A stretch of 42,627 bases of DNA from an uncultured Bacteroidota bacterium (GCA_903839875.1 CAIMDZ010000099.1:1-42627); one strand, 5' to 3'. Counted from the first letter of the stretch, positions 8,141 through 17,806 are shown. The notes: a model not told the origin generated them from the sequence alone. Numbers and translations are program-made.

Positions 8141-8887
8141 TTATTTCAAAGTGGCCAGCTCAATCCTTGATAACCTGATCCACCCGGCATTTAGCCGGAT
8201 CACGTATTTGGGGTGCAGGTCTTTTTCATCCTTTACAGCCTGGAATTGGCTTTTTGCTTCCTGAATGCGGTTTTGCTTTTTTAGCATCATTCCATAATGA
8301 TACCTTGCTTCAAGAGAATGATGTACTCTGATGATACGCGTATATTCTTCTTCAGCTTTTGGCAGTGAACCACTTCCTTCCAATGCCCTGGCATAAATTA
8401 TTTCATCCTCGGGCTTGTCAAACTGTTTTTTGGCTGCTAATACTTTATTGTACCAGGCAATGCTTTCGTCGAATTGATTGTCATAAAATGACATGCGCGC
8501 TATATCCTGCATGATTCCGGTATCCGTAGCATAAATGCCTGCCAGGCACGATTTTGTCAATTCCAGGGCTTTATCATAGCGCTTTTGTTTTTCGTATTCA
8601 TGGGCAAGGTTAAGCCTGTTTGCCTCGGTATCTGAAATACGCAAGTTTCTTTCCAGTTCCTTAATTCCTGAATTGGGAAAGAGTGTCCCTTGCACCCGTG
8701 CCATAAAATCACCTGATTGTATTTCCGGAAGCAGCTCACGCAAAAAGTAGATAACTGCACCGATCACAGGTAGGAAAATAAGCAGTAATATCCAATCGCG
8801 CCTGCCTGTTTTCAAAGCATGTAAAATACAGAGCAACTGCAATATTCCGAGAATTATATAGTAGGGCCCGCCGGCTAACCAGAACAT
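8141..8887 (-). CDS. Membrane-anchored TPR-repeat protein
   Basis: A 248-residue protein from ATG 8887 (MFWLAGGPYYIILGILQLLC). A GTG three codons upstream is also in frame but unlikely. Two N-terminal membrane helices (about residues 5-50) resemble the phospholipase-D-nuclease N-terminal or 'PLDc_N' hairpin. Tetratricopeptide-like units fill residues 85-225, for example NLAHEYEKQKRYDKALELTK, FDESIAWYNKVLAAKKQFDK and EARYHYGMMLKKQNRIQEAK. Such proteins act as scaffolds, and the partner is unknown. It is convergent with the DUF6159-like gene, 29 bases apart. Confidence 0.72.
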   Translation of the reverse strand: MFWLAGGPYYIILGILQLLCILHALKTGRRDWILLLIFLPVIGAVIYFLRELLPEIQSGDFMARVQGTLFPNSGIKELERNLRISDTEANRLNLAHEYEKQKRYDKALELTKSCLAGIYATDTGIMQDIARMSFYDNQFDESIAWYNKVLAAKKQFDKPEDEIIYARALEGSGSLPKAEEEYTRIIRVHHSLEARYHYGMMLKKQNRIQEAKSQFQAVKDEKDLHPKYVIRLNAGWIRLSRIELATLK

Positions 8888-9099
8888 AATGCGCACGAAA
8901 ATAGGAAAAGTGCGGGAGAAATGTGATTAATTTTCGCGGGAATCCGAATCCTGGCACGGCTATTGGTCTCAGCCATATTTTCTCCATGTTCCCAAATGCC
9001 TTGCTACCCATAACGGCAGAGCTGAAGAAATAAGCGAGGATAGACTGATGTCCCGGATTGTTCTGTGGCATAGTCCGGAACATTCTTTAGGCAAGTTAC

Positions 9100-12048
9100 C
9101 TAACTAAACAAGAACGCCACATCGTCCTTAGTCAGTTTCTTAATGAAGCCGGTATCTTCAGAGATCAGGTCTGAAGCGAGTTGTTTTTTCTTTTGCTGGA
9201 GCTGGAGTATTTTTTCTTCCACTGTGTCTTTGCATATCATTTTGTAGGCAAAGACTTTATTAATCTGGCCTATGCGGTGAGTGCGGTCAATGGCCTGCTG
9301 CTCAGCAGCGGGGTTCCACCACGGGTCAACGATGTAAACATAATCTGCGGCTGTGAGGTTAAGTCCTACTCCACCTGCTTTGAGTGAAATGAGGAATACA
9401 CGAATTGCAGGGTCTTCCTGGAAGCGTTCTACTGCTTCCTGCCTTTTTTCAGCTGGGGTGCTGCCATCCAGATAGGTGTAGGGCACAGCGTCACGGCGAA
9501 GGTTGTCTTCAATCAGGTGCAGCATTTCAGTGAATTGCGAAAAGACAAGCATTTTATGGCCACCGGCATTCTCTTCTATCTCGCGCATCAGTTCATCTAT
9601 CTTTGCACTTTTCTTCGTTTTTATTTTATCGTCTTTGAGCAGTACAGGACTGTCGCATATCTGCCGAAGGCGCAGCAGTCCCTGCAGTACGTCTATGCCT
9701 GCCTTTCCCATACCCACTTCTTCAATCTTTTCAAGCAGGGCCAGGCGAACGGTATTCCTGTACTTATCATAGACTGCCATTTGTTCACGGCCCATAGAAC
9801 ACCAGATAATGGTTTCGGTTTTGTCGGGCAGGTCCTTGGCTACCTGCTCCTTGGTGCGGCGCAACAGAAATGGATATACAAGTTTCCGAAGCTGCGCACT
9901 TTTCAGTGTATCATTTTCTTTGTCTATGGGATTGGCAAATTCCTTTTTAAAAAAATCCCGTGTGCCCAGCAATCCGGGATTCAGGAAATTGAACTGGGAA
10001 AAAAGGTCAAAGGTATTGTTCTGCACCGGCGTACCGCTTAGTATCATCCGGTTTTTGCTTTTAAGCAGTTGTAATGCACCGGCGGTAAGCGAGTCGGGAT
10101 TTTTTATCGCCTGGCTCTCGTCGAGGAAAATGTAATGCCAGTCGAGCTTGCGCAACTCTGCCACATCGTTCCTGATAGCGCCGTAGCTGCTGATGATCAC
10201 ATCATACTCCCGGAAGTGTTCTGCAGTAAGCGTTCTATCGGCGCCATAATAAATATGGTACCGAAGTGAAGGGCAGAATTTCTGCAATTCGCTTTCCCAG
10301 TTATAGATGAGCGATGTAGGGCAAATAACGAGGTGCGTAGCTGCCTTGTATTTCCCTTGCAGGTATTGGAGGAAGGCGATAGCCTGCAGTGTTTTGCCAA
10401 GTCCCATGTCATCGGCCAGGCAGCCGCCCCATCCGAGCTCATCGAGCATATGGAACCACTGAAAGCCACTTACCTGGTAAGGCCGTAATTGTGCTTTTAT
10501 TTCTTTGCCCGGCTGGGCAGCTTCAATACTTCCGATGCGTTGCAATTGCTGTTTTTTCTGGTTTATATCTTTTGTCACTGCCTCGTTCCTTTCGTGTTCG
10601 GGCAGTTCCTCCAGCAGGGTATAAAGCAGCTTGCTCAGGCGCAGTTTGCCATTTGCCTGCTCCCGACTCATCTTTATCAACGGCGCGTATTGCTTCAGAA
10701 ATTCCTCCGGCAGCATGCCAAACGAACCATCGTCGAGCTTAACAATATTCTGGCCATGGAGCAATGCCCGCCGGACATCGCGTATGGGAATAATCTCGTT
10801 GCCAAATGAAACTATCACTTCCAAATCGAACCAGTCAATACCGCTGCCTGTGCTTACTTTCCATTTCGCTTTCCTTTCTTCACGATGACTATGCCTTTTC
10901 AGCTCACGCACGCCCTGGACCAGTATATCGGCTTCAAGCAGCCCCGACACGGTTTTGTTAAACCAGTTGCCACGTGTTGTATCCGAGAAAGGAAGGTAAA
11001 AAAAATTACTAAGCGTTGGTTTCTGAAACTGGGAATGCAGCGGTCGCAAACTATCGTAAAATGCCTTTTCAAATGTTGCATTCCGCTCAATGATTCCAAA
11101 GCGGCCATCGCCGGTTTTTTGGATAATATTTTCGGGGCTTGCTTCATAGTTGACTACTGTTCCGTTGTAATCGAACCTAGGTTGCATCACGAGGAACTTT
11201 TCATCCATTTCTTTGAACAGTACCTGCGGCACCGGCTCTACTTTTATTGCTGCTGCCAGCAATGATCCCGGAGCATCAACATAATAGCTACGCTGCAGTT
11301 GCGGAATGATGGTTCTGATAACGCGGTCTTTGTTCTGCACAGGCACCAGCAGGTCTCCGTTTTCAAACAGCTTCACAAATTCTGCATCCGGCAGGTGGTC
11401 GGGCACATGTAATGCACCGTCAATCTCAAAAATAAAGCCGCCACGCATGCGCAGTTTTTCCGACGATTGCAGCGCTCCGCCCACATGTCTGTGCAGCCTG
11501 ATAAAGATGTTCCTTCTTTCTTCATCAACCCTGACACCTAATTGAAGCAATTGCGAAGCCAGAACTGCGGAGTGTATATCCGAATTGGTGAAATTTTTGT
11601 TTCTTACAAAGTATGTATGTTTCTGCTGACACAGCCACGGCCATAACAACGTGAGCTGACTGGCGTAGTATTTTCTGAGTGATCGTTTTGCATTATCAGT
11701 GAAATACGGCCAGGGCTCCGCGTAATTAATCAGGTAGCTGTAGCCGTCATTTGCCAGATGCTCCTTCACCCCACTGTCTGCCATGCTATGAAGCATTGCT
11801 ACAACATTCTTGGGAAAATGCGCGAACAGCGGCTGGGTTTCATTTGCCGCCATGTCTATTTTTTTAAAGACCCTTTTACCATCTTCTTCAAACACCTTCA
11901 TTACCGCCAGCTCAAATCCAATCCCGTATTTATCTGACGCCACGTCAATAACAAAACCAATATCAAATTTTAAATTCGCGGTACGGGAAACAACCCGGTT
12001 GGTGATCTGGCCTTTAGCGGGTGTGGTATTTTTACTTTTTACAGCCAT
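9100..12048 (-). CDS. SNF2/HepA-family DEAD/DEAH-box helicase
   Basis: A 982-residue Swi2/Snf2 ATPase. Residues 1-500 form a long N-terminal region typical of bacterial SNF2 proteins. The helicase core follows: LRPYQVSGFQWFHMLDELGW, the Walker A motif DDMGLGKT (about 545), the Walker B-like DESQ (about 641), SGTPVQNN, and in lobe 2 the motifs LISLKAGGVGLNL and QQAIDRTHRIGQ (about 920-930). These use ATP to translocate on double-stranded DNA, displacing bound proteins or RNA polymerase; the exact target is unknown. I chose ATG 12048 (MAVKSKNTTP), nine codons inside the longest frame, because the extension has no conserved look. It has no operon partner. The upstream gap holds a TTGATnnG-type repeat. 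Confidence 0.88.
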   Translation of the reverse strand: MAVKSKNTTPAKGQITNRVVSRTANLKFDIGFVIDVASDKYGIGFELAVMKVFEEDGKRVFKKIDMAANETQPLFAHFPKNVVAMLHSMADSGVKEHLANDGYSYLINYAEPWPYFTDNAKRSLRKYYASQLTLLWPWLCQQKHTYFVRNKNFTNSDIHSAVLASQLLQLGVRVDEERRNIFIRLHRHVGGALQSSEKLRMRGGFIFEIDGALHVPDHLPDAEFVKLFENGDLLVPVQNKDRVIRTIIPQLQRSYYVDAPGSLLAAAIKVEPVPQVLFKEMDEKFLVMQPRFDYNGTVVNYEASPENIIQKTGDGRFGIIERNATFEKAFYDSLRPLHSQFQKPTLSNFFYLPFSDTTRGNWFNKTVSGLLEADILVQGVRELKRHSHREERKAKWKVSTGSGIDWFDLEVIVSFGNEIIPIRDVRRALLHGQNIVKLDDGSFGMLPEEFLKQYAPLIKMSREQANGKLRLSKLLYTLLEELPEHERNEAVTKDINQKKQQLQRIGSIEAAQPGKEIKAQLRPYQVSGFQWFHMLDELGWGGCLADDMGLGKTLQAIAFLQYLQGKYKAATHLVICPTSLIYNWESELQKFCPSLRYHIYYGADRTLTAEHFREYDVIISSYGAIRNDVAELRKLDWHYIFLDESQAIKNPDSLTAGALQLLKSKNRMILSGTPVQNNTFDLFSQFNFLNPGLLGTRDFFKKEFANPIDKENDTLKSAQLRKLVYPFLLRRTKEQVAKDLPDKTETIIWCSMGREQMAVYDKYRNTVRLALLEKIEEVGMGKAGIDVLQGLLRLRQICDSPVLLKDDKIKTKKSAKIDELMREIEENAGGHKMLVFSQFTEMLHLIEDNLRRDAVPYTYLDGSTPAEKRQEAVERFQEDPAIRVFLISLKAGGVGLNLTAADYVYIVDPWWNPAAEQQAIDRTHRIGQINKVFAYKMICKDTVEEKILQLQQKKKQLASDLISEDTGFIKKLTKDDVAFLFS

Positions 12049-12135
12049 GTTTTCATTAGCACCTGTTCCATACATGTAAAACAGGAGTGCAAATCTATTT
12101 ATTTGCCGGGAGTATTATTGCAACGTCAGTCAGAT

Positions 12136-12144
12136 TGTGGATAA
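12136..12144. other. DnaA-box consensus 9-mer
   Basis: TGTGGATAA, the reverse complement of TTATCCACA, in the gap between the SNF2 gene and dusB. One of six exact copies in the window. Confidence 0.3.
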
Positions 12145-12231
12145 GCTGTGAATCGGTAAGCCCAATAACAATCAAGACCTGCTACGGTGCTACCGCAGTG
12201 AATGCAAAATAGCAGCATGCAAGCCCGGACA

Positions 12232-12300
12232 ACAACTTATCAACATAACAACCAATCAACTTGTTAACTATTCAACCTGTCAACTATTCAACAGATCAAC
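12232..12300. repeat. Degenerate GTTGAT-type tandem array
   Basis: On the minus strand the unit is GTTGAnnnG with a 9-11 bp period; on the plus strand it reads CAACTTATCAAC, CAATCAACTTG, CAACTATTCAAC and so on. It resembles the arrays at 32310-32377 and 42124-42219 in opposite orientation. It ends just before the dusB -7 box. Confidence 0.55.
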
Positions 12301-12301
12301 G

Positions 12302-12309
12302 TACCTTTG
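12302..12309 (+). promoter_or_regulatory. -7 box of dusB
   Basis: TACCTTTG matches TAnnTTTG and ends 10 bases before the dusB ATG at 12320, which predicts a leader of only a few bases. No clear -33 TTTG is visible within the repeat array upstream. Confidence 0.45.
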
Positions 12310-12319
12310 CACCTCTTAA

Positions 12320-13321
12320 ATGGTAAAAATTGCAAATATAGAACTTGGGGAATTCCCGCTGCTGCTGGCACCCATGGAAGACGTGAGTGATCCGCCTTTT
12401 CGTGCCGTATGCAAGGAGAACGGGGCCGACCTGATGTATACTGAGTTTATATCATCGGAGGGGCTCATACGTGATGCTATGAAGAGCCGGCAGAAGCTGG
12501 ATATCTTCGACTACGAAAAACCCATCGGAATACAGATATTCGGCGGCGATGAGGAGGCTATGGCACTTTCAGCAAAGATAGTGGACACCACGAATCCCGA
12601 TCTGCTGGATATCAACTTCGGGTGCCCGGTGAAGAAAGTCGTGTGCAAGGGTGCAGGAGCTGCCGTACTGAAAGATGTAGATCTGATGGTGCGGCTGACT
12701 GCGGCATGTATCCGCAGTACAGCGCTGCCGGTAACGGTGAAGACCCGCCTGGGCTGGGATGATAAAACCAAAAACATAGAAGAAGTAGCAGAGCGCCTGC
12801 AGGATATTGGAGTAGCAGCACTCACCGTTCATGGCCGCACCCGTTCCCAACTATACAAGGGCGACGCCGACTGGACTCTGATAGCGAAGGTGAAAAACAA
12901 TCCCCGCATACATATACCGATATTCGGAAACGGAGATATAGATACACCGCAAAAAGCGCTGGAATACCGCAACAGGTATGGGGTGGATGGTATAATGATA
13001 GGCAGGGCCGCTATAGGATATCCATGGATATTCAGGGAGATCAAACATTACTTTGCTACCGGTGAAACATTGCCACCTCCAACCATTGCCGAGCGTATAG
13101 ATGTGTGCCGTAAGCACCTGCTGGGCTCTGTAAGCTGGAAGGGTGAGAAACTGGGCATACTTGAAATGCGCCGCCATTATGCGAGCTATCTGAAAGGGCT
13201 AAGCCATGTAAAAGAATTCAGGAACAGGCTGGTGATGACAGAGAGCCTAAGTGAGATTGAAGGAATACTGGAGGAGGTGAGGGAGCGGTATGTGAATGAG
13301 GAGTTGGCGGTTTGCAGTTGA
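12320..13321 (+). CDS. dusB: tRNA-dihydrouridine synthase B
   Basis: A 333-residue FMN enzyme that reduces uridine to dihydrouridine in the tRNA D-arm. The barrel opens FPLLLAPMEDVSDPPFRAVC, the catalytic cysteine is in DINFGCPVKKV (Cys102), KTRLGWDD follows, then TVHGRTRSQLYKG, the FMN-phosphate motifs GNGDIDTPQKALEY and GIMIGRAAIGYPWIF. Length and motif order are those of the DusB branch. The metallophosphoesterase gene lies 55 bases downstream on the same strand, so co-transcription is possible. The ATG at 12320 sits just after a TAnnTTTG box. Confidence 0.93.
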   Translation: MVKIANIELGEFPLLLAPMEDVSDPPFRAVCKENGADLMYTEFISSEGLIRDAMKSRQKLDIFDYEKPIGIQIFGGDEEAMALSAKIVDTTNPDLLDINFGCPVKKVVCKGAGAAVLKDVDLMVRLTAACIRSTALPVTVKTRLGWDDKTKNIEEVAERLQDIGVAALTVHGRTRSQLYKGDADWTLIAKVKNNPRIHIPIFGNGDIDTPQKALEYRNRYGVDGIMIGRAAIGYPWIFREIKHYFATGETLPPPTIAERIDVCRKHLLGSVSWKGEKLGILEMRRHYASYLKGLSHVKEFRNRLVMTESLSEIEGILEEVRERYVNEELAVCS

Positions 13322-13376
13322 CAGTTTCCGGTAGGCTAAATAATTTGGCGCTCATTTCTTATTTACAATTGATTCA

Positions 13377-13871
13377 ATGACCCGCATAGGCCTCATTTCA
13401 GACACCCACAACTACCTTGATGACGCAGTTTTCAAACACTTCGAAAAATGCGATGAGATATGGCATGCCGGGGATTTTGGTTCAGCAATTGTATCAGATA
13501 AACTAAAGGCATTCAGGCCATTAAGGGGTGTTTATGGTAATATAGATGGCTTTGACATCAGGAGTGAGTTTCCTGAAAAACTGCGGTTCAAATGTGAAGA
13601 TATAGAGGTGCTGATGACTCATATTGGAGGGTATCCTGGCAGGTACTCACCCGGTATTAAACCCGAACTCACTGCCAATCCGCCACAACTATTTATCTGC
13701 GGCCATTCGCACATCCTCAAGGTGATTTACGACGACAAACTCAAATTCCTGCACATGAATCCGGGGGCTGCGGGCAATACCGGCTGGCATATGATAAGAA
13801 CAATAATCCGCTTTGTAATAGATGGTAAAGATATGAGGCAGTGTGAGGTTATAGAACTTGGACACAGGTGA
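13377..13871 (+). CDS. YfcE/MJ0936-type metallophosphoesterase
   Basis: A 164-residue calcineurin-like phosphoesterase. Metal-binding motifs are in order: ISDTHNYLDD (Asp9, His11), AGDFG, GNID, THIGGYP, and CGHSHI followed by NPGAAG. This set belongs to the small YfcE/Vps29-like family, which hydrolyses phosphodiesters with a two-metal centre. The natural substrate is not known. The gene begins 55 bases after dusB. Length is typical and no signal peptide is present, so it is cytoplasmic. Confidence 0.88.
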   Translation: MTRIGLISDTHNYLDDAVFKHFEKCDEIWHAGDFGSAIVSDKLKAFRPLRGVYGNIDGFDIRSEFPEKLRFKCEDIEVLMTHIGGYPGRYSPGIKPELTANPPQLFICGHSHILKVIYDDKLKFLHMNPGAAGNTGWHMIRTIIRFVIDGKDMRQCEVIELGHR

Positions 13872-14027
13872 TTTGTAACCTATATTACTGGTTGGCTGAA
13901 TGTAATATGGACAGGAACGTCCATAAAAAAAGCACTGAAGAAGCCTACTCCACTAAAATAAAAACCGTGTTAGGCTTGAATTTCAATAACTTTCTTTTTA
14001 TGTTTGTTAGTTATCAATAAATACCTC
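13872..14027. other. Short gap before the porin gene
   Basis: No gene. It contains an imperfect inverted pair, AAGCCTA near 13939 and TAGGCTT near 13971, that could form a leader hairpin upstream of the porin gene. No sigma-54 type site was recognised. Confidence 0.3.
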
Positions 14028-15203
14028 ATGCAGCTTAGTATAAAAAAATGCGTTTCAATTGCAACATTATTAGCCGGTATAGCTTGTTATACCGGTAGTA
14101 ACGCCCAGAAAATAGACACGGTTTCCAGCTTCTCGGTTACCGGATACGTGGATGCGTATTATGCTTATTATACTGATTCGGTAGGCCCGGGTAATTTTCA
14201 GAAATTTCCGGGAGTATCGCCCCGAAGTAATAATCCGTCATTGAATACTGCAATGCTTTCCCTTAATTATACTTCAGATAAATTAAGAGCCACCACTGTT
14301 TTACATTTCGGCGATATAGCTGCTGCAGGCTGGGCTCCCGAGCCTTACAATCACATAATGGAAGCCCATGTAGGGATTAAGATCGTTAATAAGTTATGGA
14401 TAGACGCTGGTTTTTTCAGAACACATTTTGGCACTGAATCCATTTTACCTTCTGAAAATATCACCAGTTCCATTGCTGTAGGTACCTTCTACGAGCCACT
14501 GTATGAAAGCGGTATCCGACTCAACTATGATCCTACACCTAAATTAGACATCAACCTGTTTTTGCTGAATGGTTATAATGTATTTGTTGATAACAATAAT
14601 AAAAAATCTTTCGGATTGGCCGCCACCTATGCCTTCAATGAGAGCGCCGGCATAGGTTACACCAATTATACAGGTGATGAAACGCCTGTTGGTAAATCAG
14701 GCAGCCATCTGCGTATTCACAATAACGTATTCTTCAATTTCCAGAAAAGAAAAATAAAATTACAGGTAGGTGGCGACCTATGTATGCAGCAAAATTCTGA
14801 CCTGGCAACCGGCACTGAAACGGCAACAATGTATAGCGGACTGGCTACATTAAAATACCAGTTTGTGCCTAAGGTGGCTGTTTACGGACGAGCAGAGGTG
14901 TTTTCTGATCCTGATGGCTGGATGTCAGGAGTGATAAAGGATTATTATGGCAAACCGACAGGATACAAACTGTGGGGTATAACAGCAGGTCTGGAAGTGA
15001 AGCCAACAGCAGAGTCGTATGTAAGGCTGGAAGCCAGGTATCTGCAAATGCAAAAGGACCAATACATTTTCATGAACGGTGGTGACGTGCAAAATGCACG
15101 TTTTGAAATTATGGTGAATGCCGGTGTCACATTCGACCTGCTCAGGAGTATTAAAACAAAGGTTAAAATGCCACCAACACCAGGTACAATTGAAGAAGAA
15201 TAA
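14028..15203 (+). CDS. OmpL-like (BBP2 family) outer-membrane beta-barrel porin
   Basis: A 391-residue protein from ATG 14028. A TTG 24 bases upstream is in frame but would put extra residues before the signal peptide. The signal peptide runs from MQLSIKKCVSIATLLAGIAC to SNAQ. The mature part is rich in alternating aromatic and polar residues (SVTGYVDAYYAYYTDSVGPG, LRATTVLHFGDIAAAGWAPE, VYGRAEVFSDPDGW), the pattern of the putative porin-2 family. Ending in strand-like NAGVTFDLLRSIK suits a barrel. It precedes amt by about 250 bp. This pairing is common in Bacteroidota and suggests ammonium entry across the outer membrane, which is inference. Confidence 0.85.
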   Translation: MQLSIKKCVSIATLLAGIACYTGSNAQKIDTVSSFSVTGYVDAYYAYYTDSVGPGNFQKFPGVSPRSNNPSLNTAMLSLNYTSDKLRATTVLHFGDIAAAGWAPEPYNHIMEAHVGIKIVNKLWIDAGFFRTHFGTESILPSENITSSIAVGTFYEPLYESGIRLNYDPTPKLDINLFLLNGYNVFVDNNNKKSFGLAATYAFNESAGIGYTNYTGDETPVGKSGSHLRIHNNVFFNFQKRKIKLQVGGDLCMQQNSDLATGTETATMYSGLATLKYQFVPKVAVYGRAEVFSDPDGWMSGVIKDYYGKPTGYKLWGITAGLEVKPTAESYVRLEARYLQMQKDQYIFMNGGDVQNARFEIMVNAGVTFDLLRSIKTKVKMPPTPGTIEEE

Positions 15204-15250
15204 GTGATGTAGTGTGTTGCGGAAAATCAGATTAATGTGGATGTGGTTTA

Positions 15251-15406
15251 GTGAAGATGACAAAATAAATTCTCCAATTTGACTGTTCTTTTCCATTTCT
15301 GCTTCGTTGCAAAAGTCTTTAAATAGCTTGCTATTCGCTTATTTTGCGCCTCGCATAAAAGAAAAATAACTATCCAACTTCGAAGGATTTATTTTGACAT
15401 CTTCAC
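15251..15406. repeat. Foldback repeat, copy 1 (between porin and amt)
   Basis: Ends are inverted: GTGAAGATGACAAAATAAAT on the left and ATTTATTTTGACATCTTCAC on the right. Inside are the segments TGTTCTTTTCCATTTCTGC and AAAAGAAAAATAACTATCC, shared with copy 2 at 33170-33305. It is 156 bp long with no coding capacity for a transposase, so it looks like a MITE-like or palindromic intergenic element. Confidence 0.65.
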
Positions 15407-15454
15407 TTACGAATGAAAACAGTGTAATTTTTTATTTAAACTAAATATACAGCT

Positions 15455-16684
15455 ATGGCTAACTTCGATGCAGGTTCTACGGGCTTTATGCTCCTTGCCA
15501 CAAGTCTTGTGATGTTAATGACGCCTGGTCTCGCGTTCTTTTATGGTGGCCTGGCGGGGAAACGGAATATCCTGGGTATTATGATCCAGAGTTTCGTATC
15601 CATGGGTATCACCACTATTATGTGGTATGTTTTTGGTTACTCGTTGTGTTTCAGCGGCAATGAACTTGGAGGGGTTATCGGCGATTTCCATAAAGCTTTT
15701 CTGCATGGGGTGAACTTAAACTCGGCATATTCAGGCAATCCTAAAATACCGGAGTTTGTGTTCTTCGCCTACCAGATGATGTTTGCCATCATCACACCAG
15801 CATTGATAACAGGTGCATTTGTCAACAGGGTTAGTTTCAAGTCATACCTTGTATTCCTCATGCTGTGGCAGTTACTTGTTTATTACCCCTTTGTTCACAT
15901 GGTGTGGGGCAACGGACTTCTGTTCCAGTGGGGCGTTCGCGACTTTGCAGGTGGTATTGTTGTACATGCTACTGCAGGTTTTGCCGCCCTTGCATCCGTT
16001 ATTTATGTAGGCAAGCGCCGCGACAGGGAATCTCCTCCCAACAGCATTCCCCTGATCGCTATTGGCACCGGCCTTTTGTGGTTTGGCTGGTATGGGTTCA
16101 ATGCAGGCAGCGAACTTGATGTGGATGCAATAACCGGGCAGGCATTTATCAATACCGACGTAGCTGCATCCTTTGCAGGTATCACATGGCTCATCATTGA
16201 GTGGAGCTTAGTAAAGAAACCTAAGTTTGTAGGCTTACTTACCGGTGCGGTGGCAGGGTTGGCTACTATCACGCCTGCAGCAGGTTATGTCTCGCTCAAT
16301 GCCGCAGTCGTCATAGGTATTTCTGCGGGTGCAGTATGTTACCTCGCCGTTCATTTTAAAAACAAGCTTGGCTGGGACGATGCGCTCGACGTATGGGGGG
16401 TACATGGGGTAGGTGGCTGCCTGGGCACTATCTTGCTGGGTGTTTTTGCTGCTAAATCCATTAACCCGGGTACTGCTAACGGACTCAAATATGGTGGCAC
16501 AACTTTCTTCCTGCACCAGGTGGTTGCTGTAGTTGCGGCATGCGCTTACGCTTTTATATTTACATATATTATGCTTGCGCTCATCAATCTGCTTACCAGG
16601 GTGAAAGTAGGCGAAGAGGCTGAGAACAAAGGCCTTGACGAAGCTATTCATGGCGAGCAGGCATATGATTCAGGGGTGATGTAA
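15455..16684 (+). CDS. amt: Ammonium transporter (Amt/MEP/Rh family)
   Basis: A 409-residue protein with about 11 membrane helices. Family marks include MLMTPGLAFFYGGLAGKRNI (residues 20-39), DFAGGIVVHATAGFAALASV with the conserved His (about 168-187), LLWFGWYGFNAGSEL and DVWGVHGVGGCLGTILLGVF with the second His (about 313-332). Amt forms trimers in the inner membrane and passes ammonium. The usual PII gene (glnB/glnK) is not adjacent; the following gene is an unrelated small membrane protein. It follows the OmpL-like porin on the same strand, with a foldback repeat between them. Confidence 0.93.
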   Translation: MANFDAGSTGFMLLATSLVMLMTPGLAFFYGGLAGKRNILGIMIQSFVSMGITTIMWYVFGYSLCFSGNELGGVIGDFHKAFLHGVNLNSAYSGNPKIPEFVFFAYQMMFAIITPALITGAFVNRVSFKSYLVFLMLWQLLVYYPFVHMVWGNGLLFQWGVRDFAGGIVVHATAGFAALASVIYVGKRRDRESPPNSIPLIAIGTGLLWFGWYGFNAGSELDVDAITGQAFINTDVAASFAGITWLIIEWSLVKKPKFVGLLTGAVAGLATITPAAGYVSLNAAVVIGISAGAVCYLAVHFKNKLGWDDALDVWGVHGVGGCLGTILLGVFAAKSINPGTANGLKYGGTTFFLHQVVAVVAACAYAFIFTYIMLALINLLTRVKVGEEAENKGLDEAIHGEQAYDSGVM

Positions 16685-16920
16685 AAAACTCTGATCCGCC
16701 GCAGCGGCAGACTACGCACTTTGATGCAGATGATGTTTTCAGACTTATCTATTGATTGAGTCATTTTATGTCTTAATTTGAAGGTGGTGATCAATAGCGT
16801 ATAAGCTGTTGAATGTTTATCCTTTTGTGAAGCCCCCGGCCACTGTCCCCCATTTCCGGCAGAAGGGTTCAGGGTTTTCTGGCACGGTTTTTTTACTCGT
16901 ACCCTAAAATCTCAATTTAT

Positions 16921-17316
16921 ATGGATAAGCATATGATTTTAGATGATAAAACTAAAAGGAAAATGGGTGTTCTCTGTTTTATACCTATCGTCTGTTTCCT
17001 GGGTTGCGTTGCCTATTATTTGTCATTGATTCTGCCCATTAATTCGGGACACCCTGCCGTGGGTAGTATAGTTTCGGTTACCAGCGAAAACTACGATACT
17101 TTGTTATTGATGTTTGTATCATCTGCTATTATTACAGCCCCTGTATTCTTCTATTGCCTGGTTATACTTGCACGGTTTAAGAACCTGAACTCAGCCATGA
17201 AGCTGCAATGGATCATATCCCTGTCAGTTCTTGCGCCTATAGCATCTGCACTGTTCTGGTTGTTCCTGATAAAAGATGCGCCTAAGTATATGGCTATACA
17301 TCCGGATATAACGTAA
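16921..17316 (+). CDS. Small membrane protein, three predicted helices
   Basis: A 131-residue protein not assigned to a family. Three hydrophobic segments are visible: VLCFIPIVCFLGCVAYYLSL (about 17-36), TLLLMFVSSAIITAPVFFYC (about 60-79) and LQWIISLSVLAPIASALFWL (about 98-117). Between helices 2 and 3 is a basic stretch, LARFKNLNSAMK. Codon usage is like that of the neighbours. It begins 237 bp after amt, too far to infer an operon firmly. Confidence 0.6.
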   Translation: MDKHMILDDKTKRKMGVLCFIPIVCFLGCVAYYLSLILPINSGHPAVGSIVSVTSENYDTLLLMFVSSAIITAPVFFYCLVILARFKNLNSAMKLQWIISLSVLAPIASALFWLFLIKDAPKYMAIHPDIT

Positions 17317-17806
17317 ATACCCCTGAACTCTAAAACCCCCAAACTTTTTCAGGAGCTTCACAATAGAATTAAACGCAACAATATTCAACCGAAAAAACAA
17401 GGAGTTACCAACATTTTCTGAATGATTTCAAGGGCGTTGTTTTAAGATTCAATGCGTTAGGATGGGCGGTATTTTGTGAATATCTTTTTTCAAATTTATT
17501 CGGTGTCTGTCAACTGACAAAATGGTTGTGACAAGAGGGATGTAATGTGGGTGTTGTCAGTCGCCTGTATATTTTTATTTTCAGGGAAGTTGCGTGACAG
17601 TTTAAACGGCCGGTTTTTGATGTTCTCAGGTAGAAAGGATTCTACTTTGCTTATACATATAGCTATGAAGGCTTTTTACCCTGGTGCTATATCTTTCCCG
17701 GTTTTACATGGCCCAATAAAAAATCTATTATGAAAGAATTCGTAACACTAGAAAACAATTCTTATTTTTGCGGCCTCAAACTTAATAGAGATAAATATTT
17801 ATTTAT
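17317..17806. other. 490-bp stretch without a convincing gene
   Basis: Only a 62-codon open frame (17545-17733, plus) is present and its composition does not look coding. No repeat was recognised. The right end carries the yebC promoter box. Confidence 0.4.
17763..17770 (+). promoter_or_regulatory. -7 box of yebC
   Basis: TATTTTTG matches TAnnTTTG, 36 bases before the yebC ATG at 17807. No good -33 TTTG at 19-21 bp spacing was found. Confidence 0.35.

Noticed and set aside
8736-9083. 115-codon ORF on the minus strand upstream of the TPR gene
   Set aside because: It overlaps the N-terminal membrane helices of the TPR protein in another frame, and the product shows no domain or signal.
14925-15296. 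123-codon ORF on the minus strand starting in foldback copy 1
   Set aside because: Most of it is antisense to the porin gene; only the MEKN start, from the repeat, is of interest and is reported there.
17545-17733. 62-codon ORF on the plus strand between the amt region and yebC
   Set aside because: No promoter, domain or clear membrane topology, and the codon use looks random.
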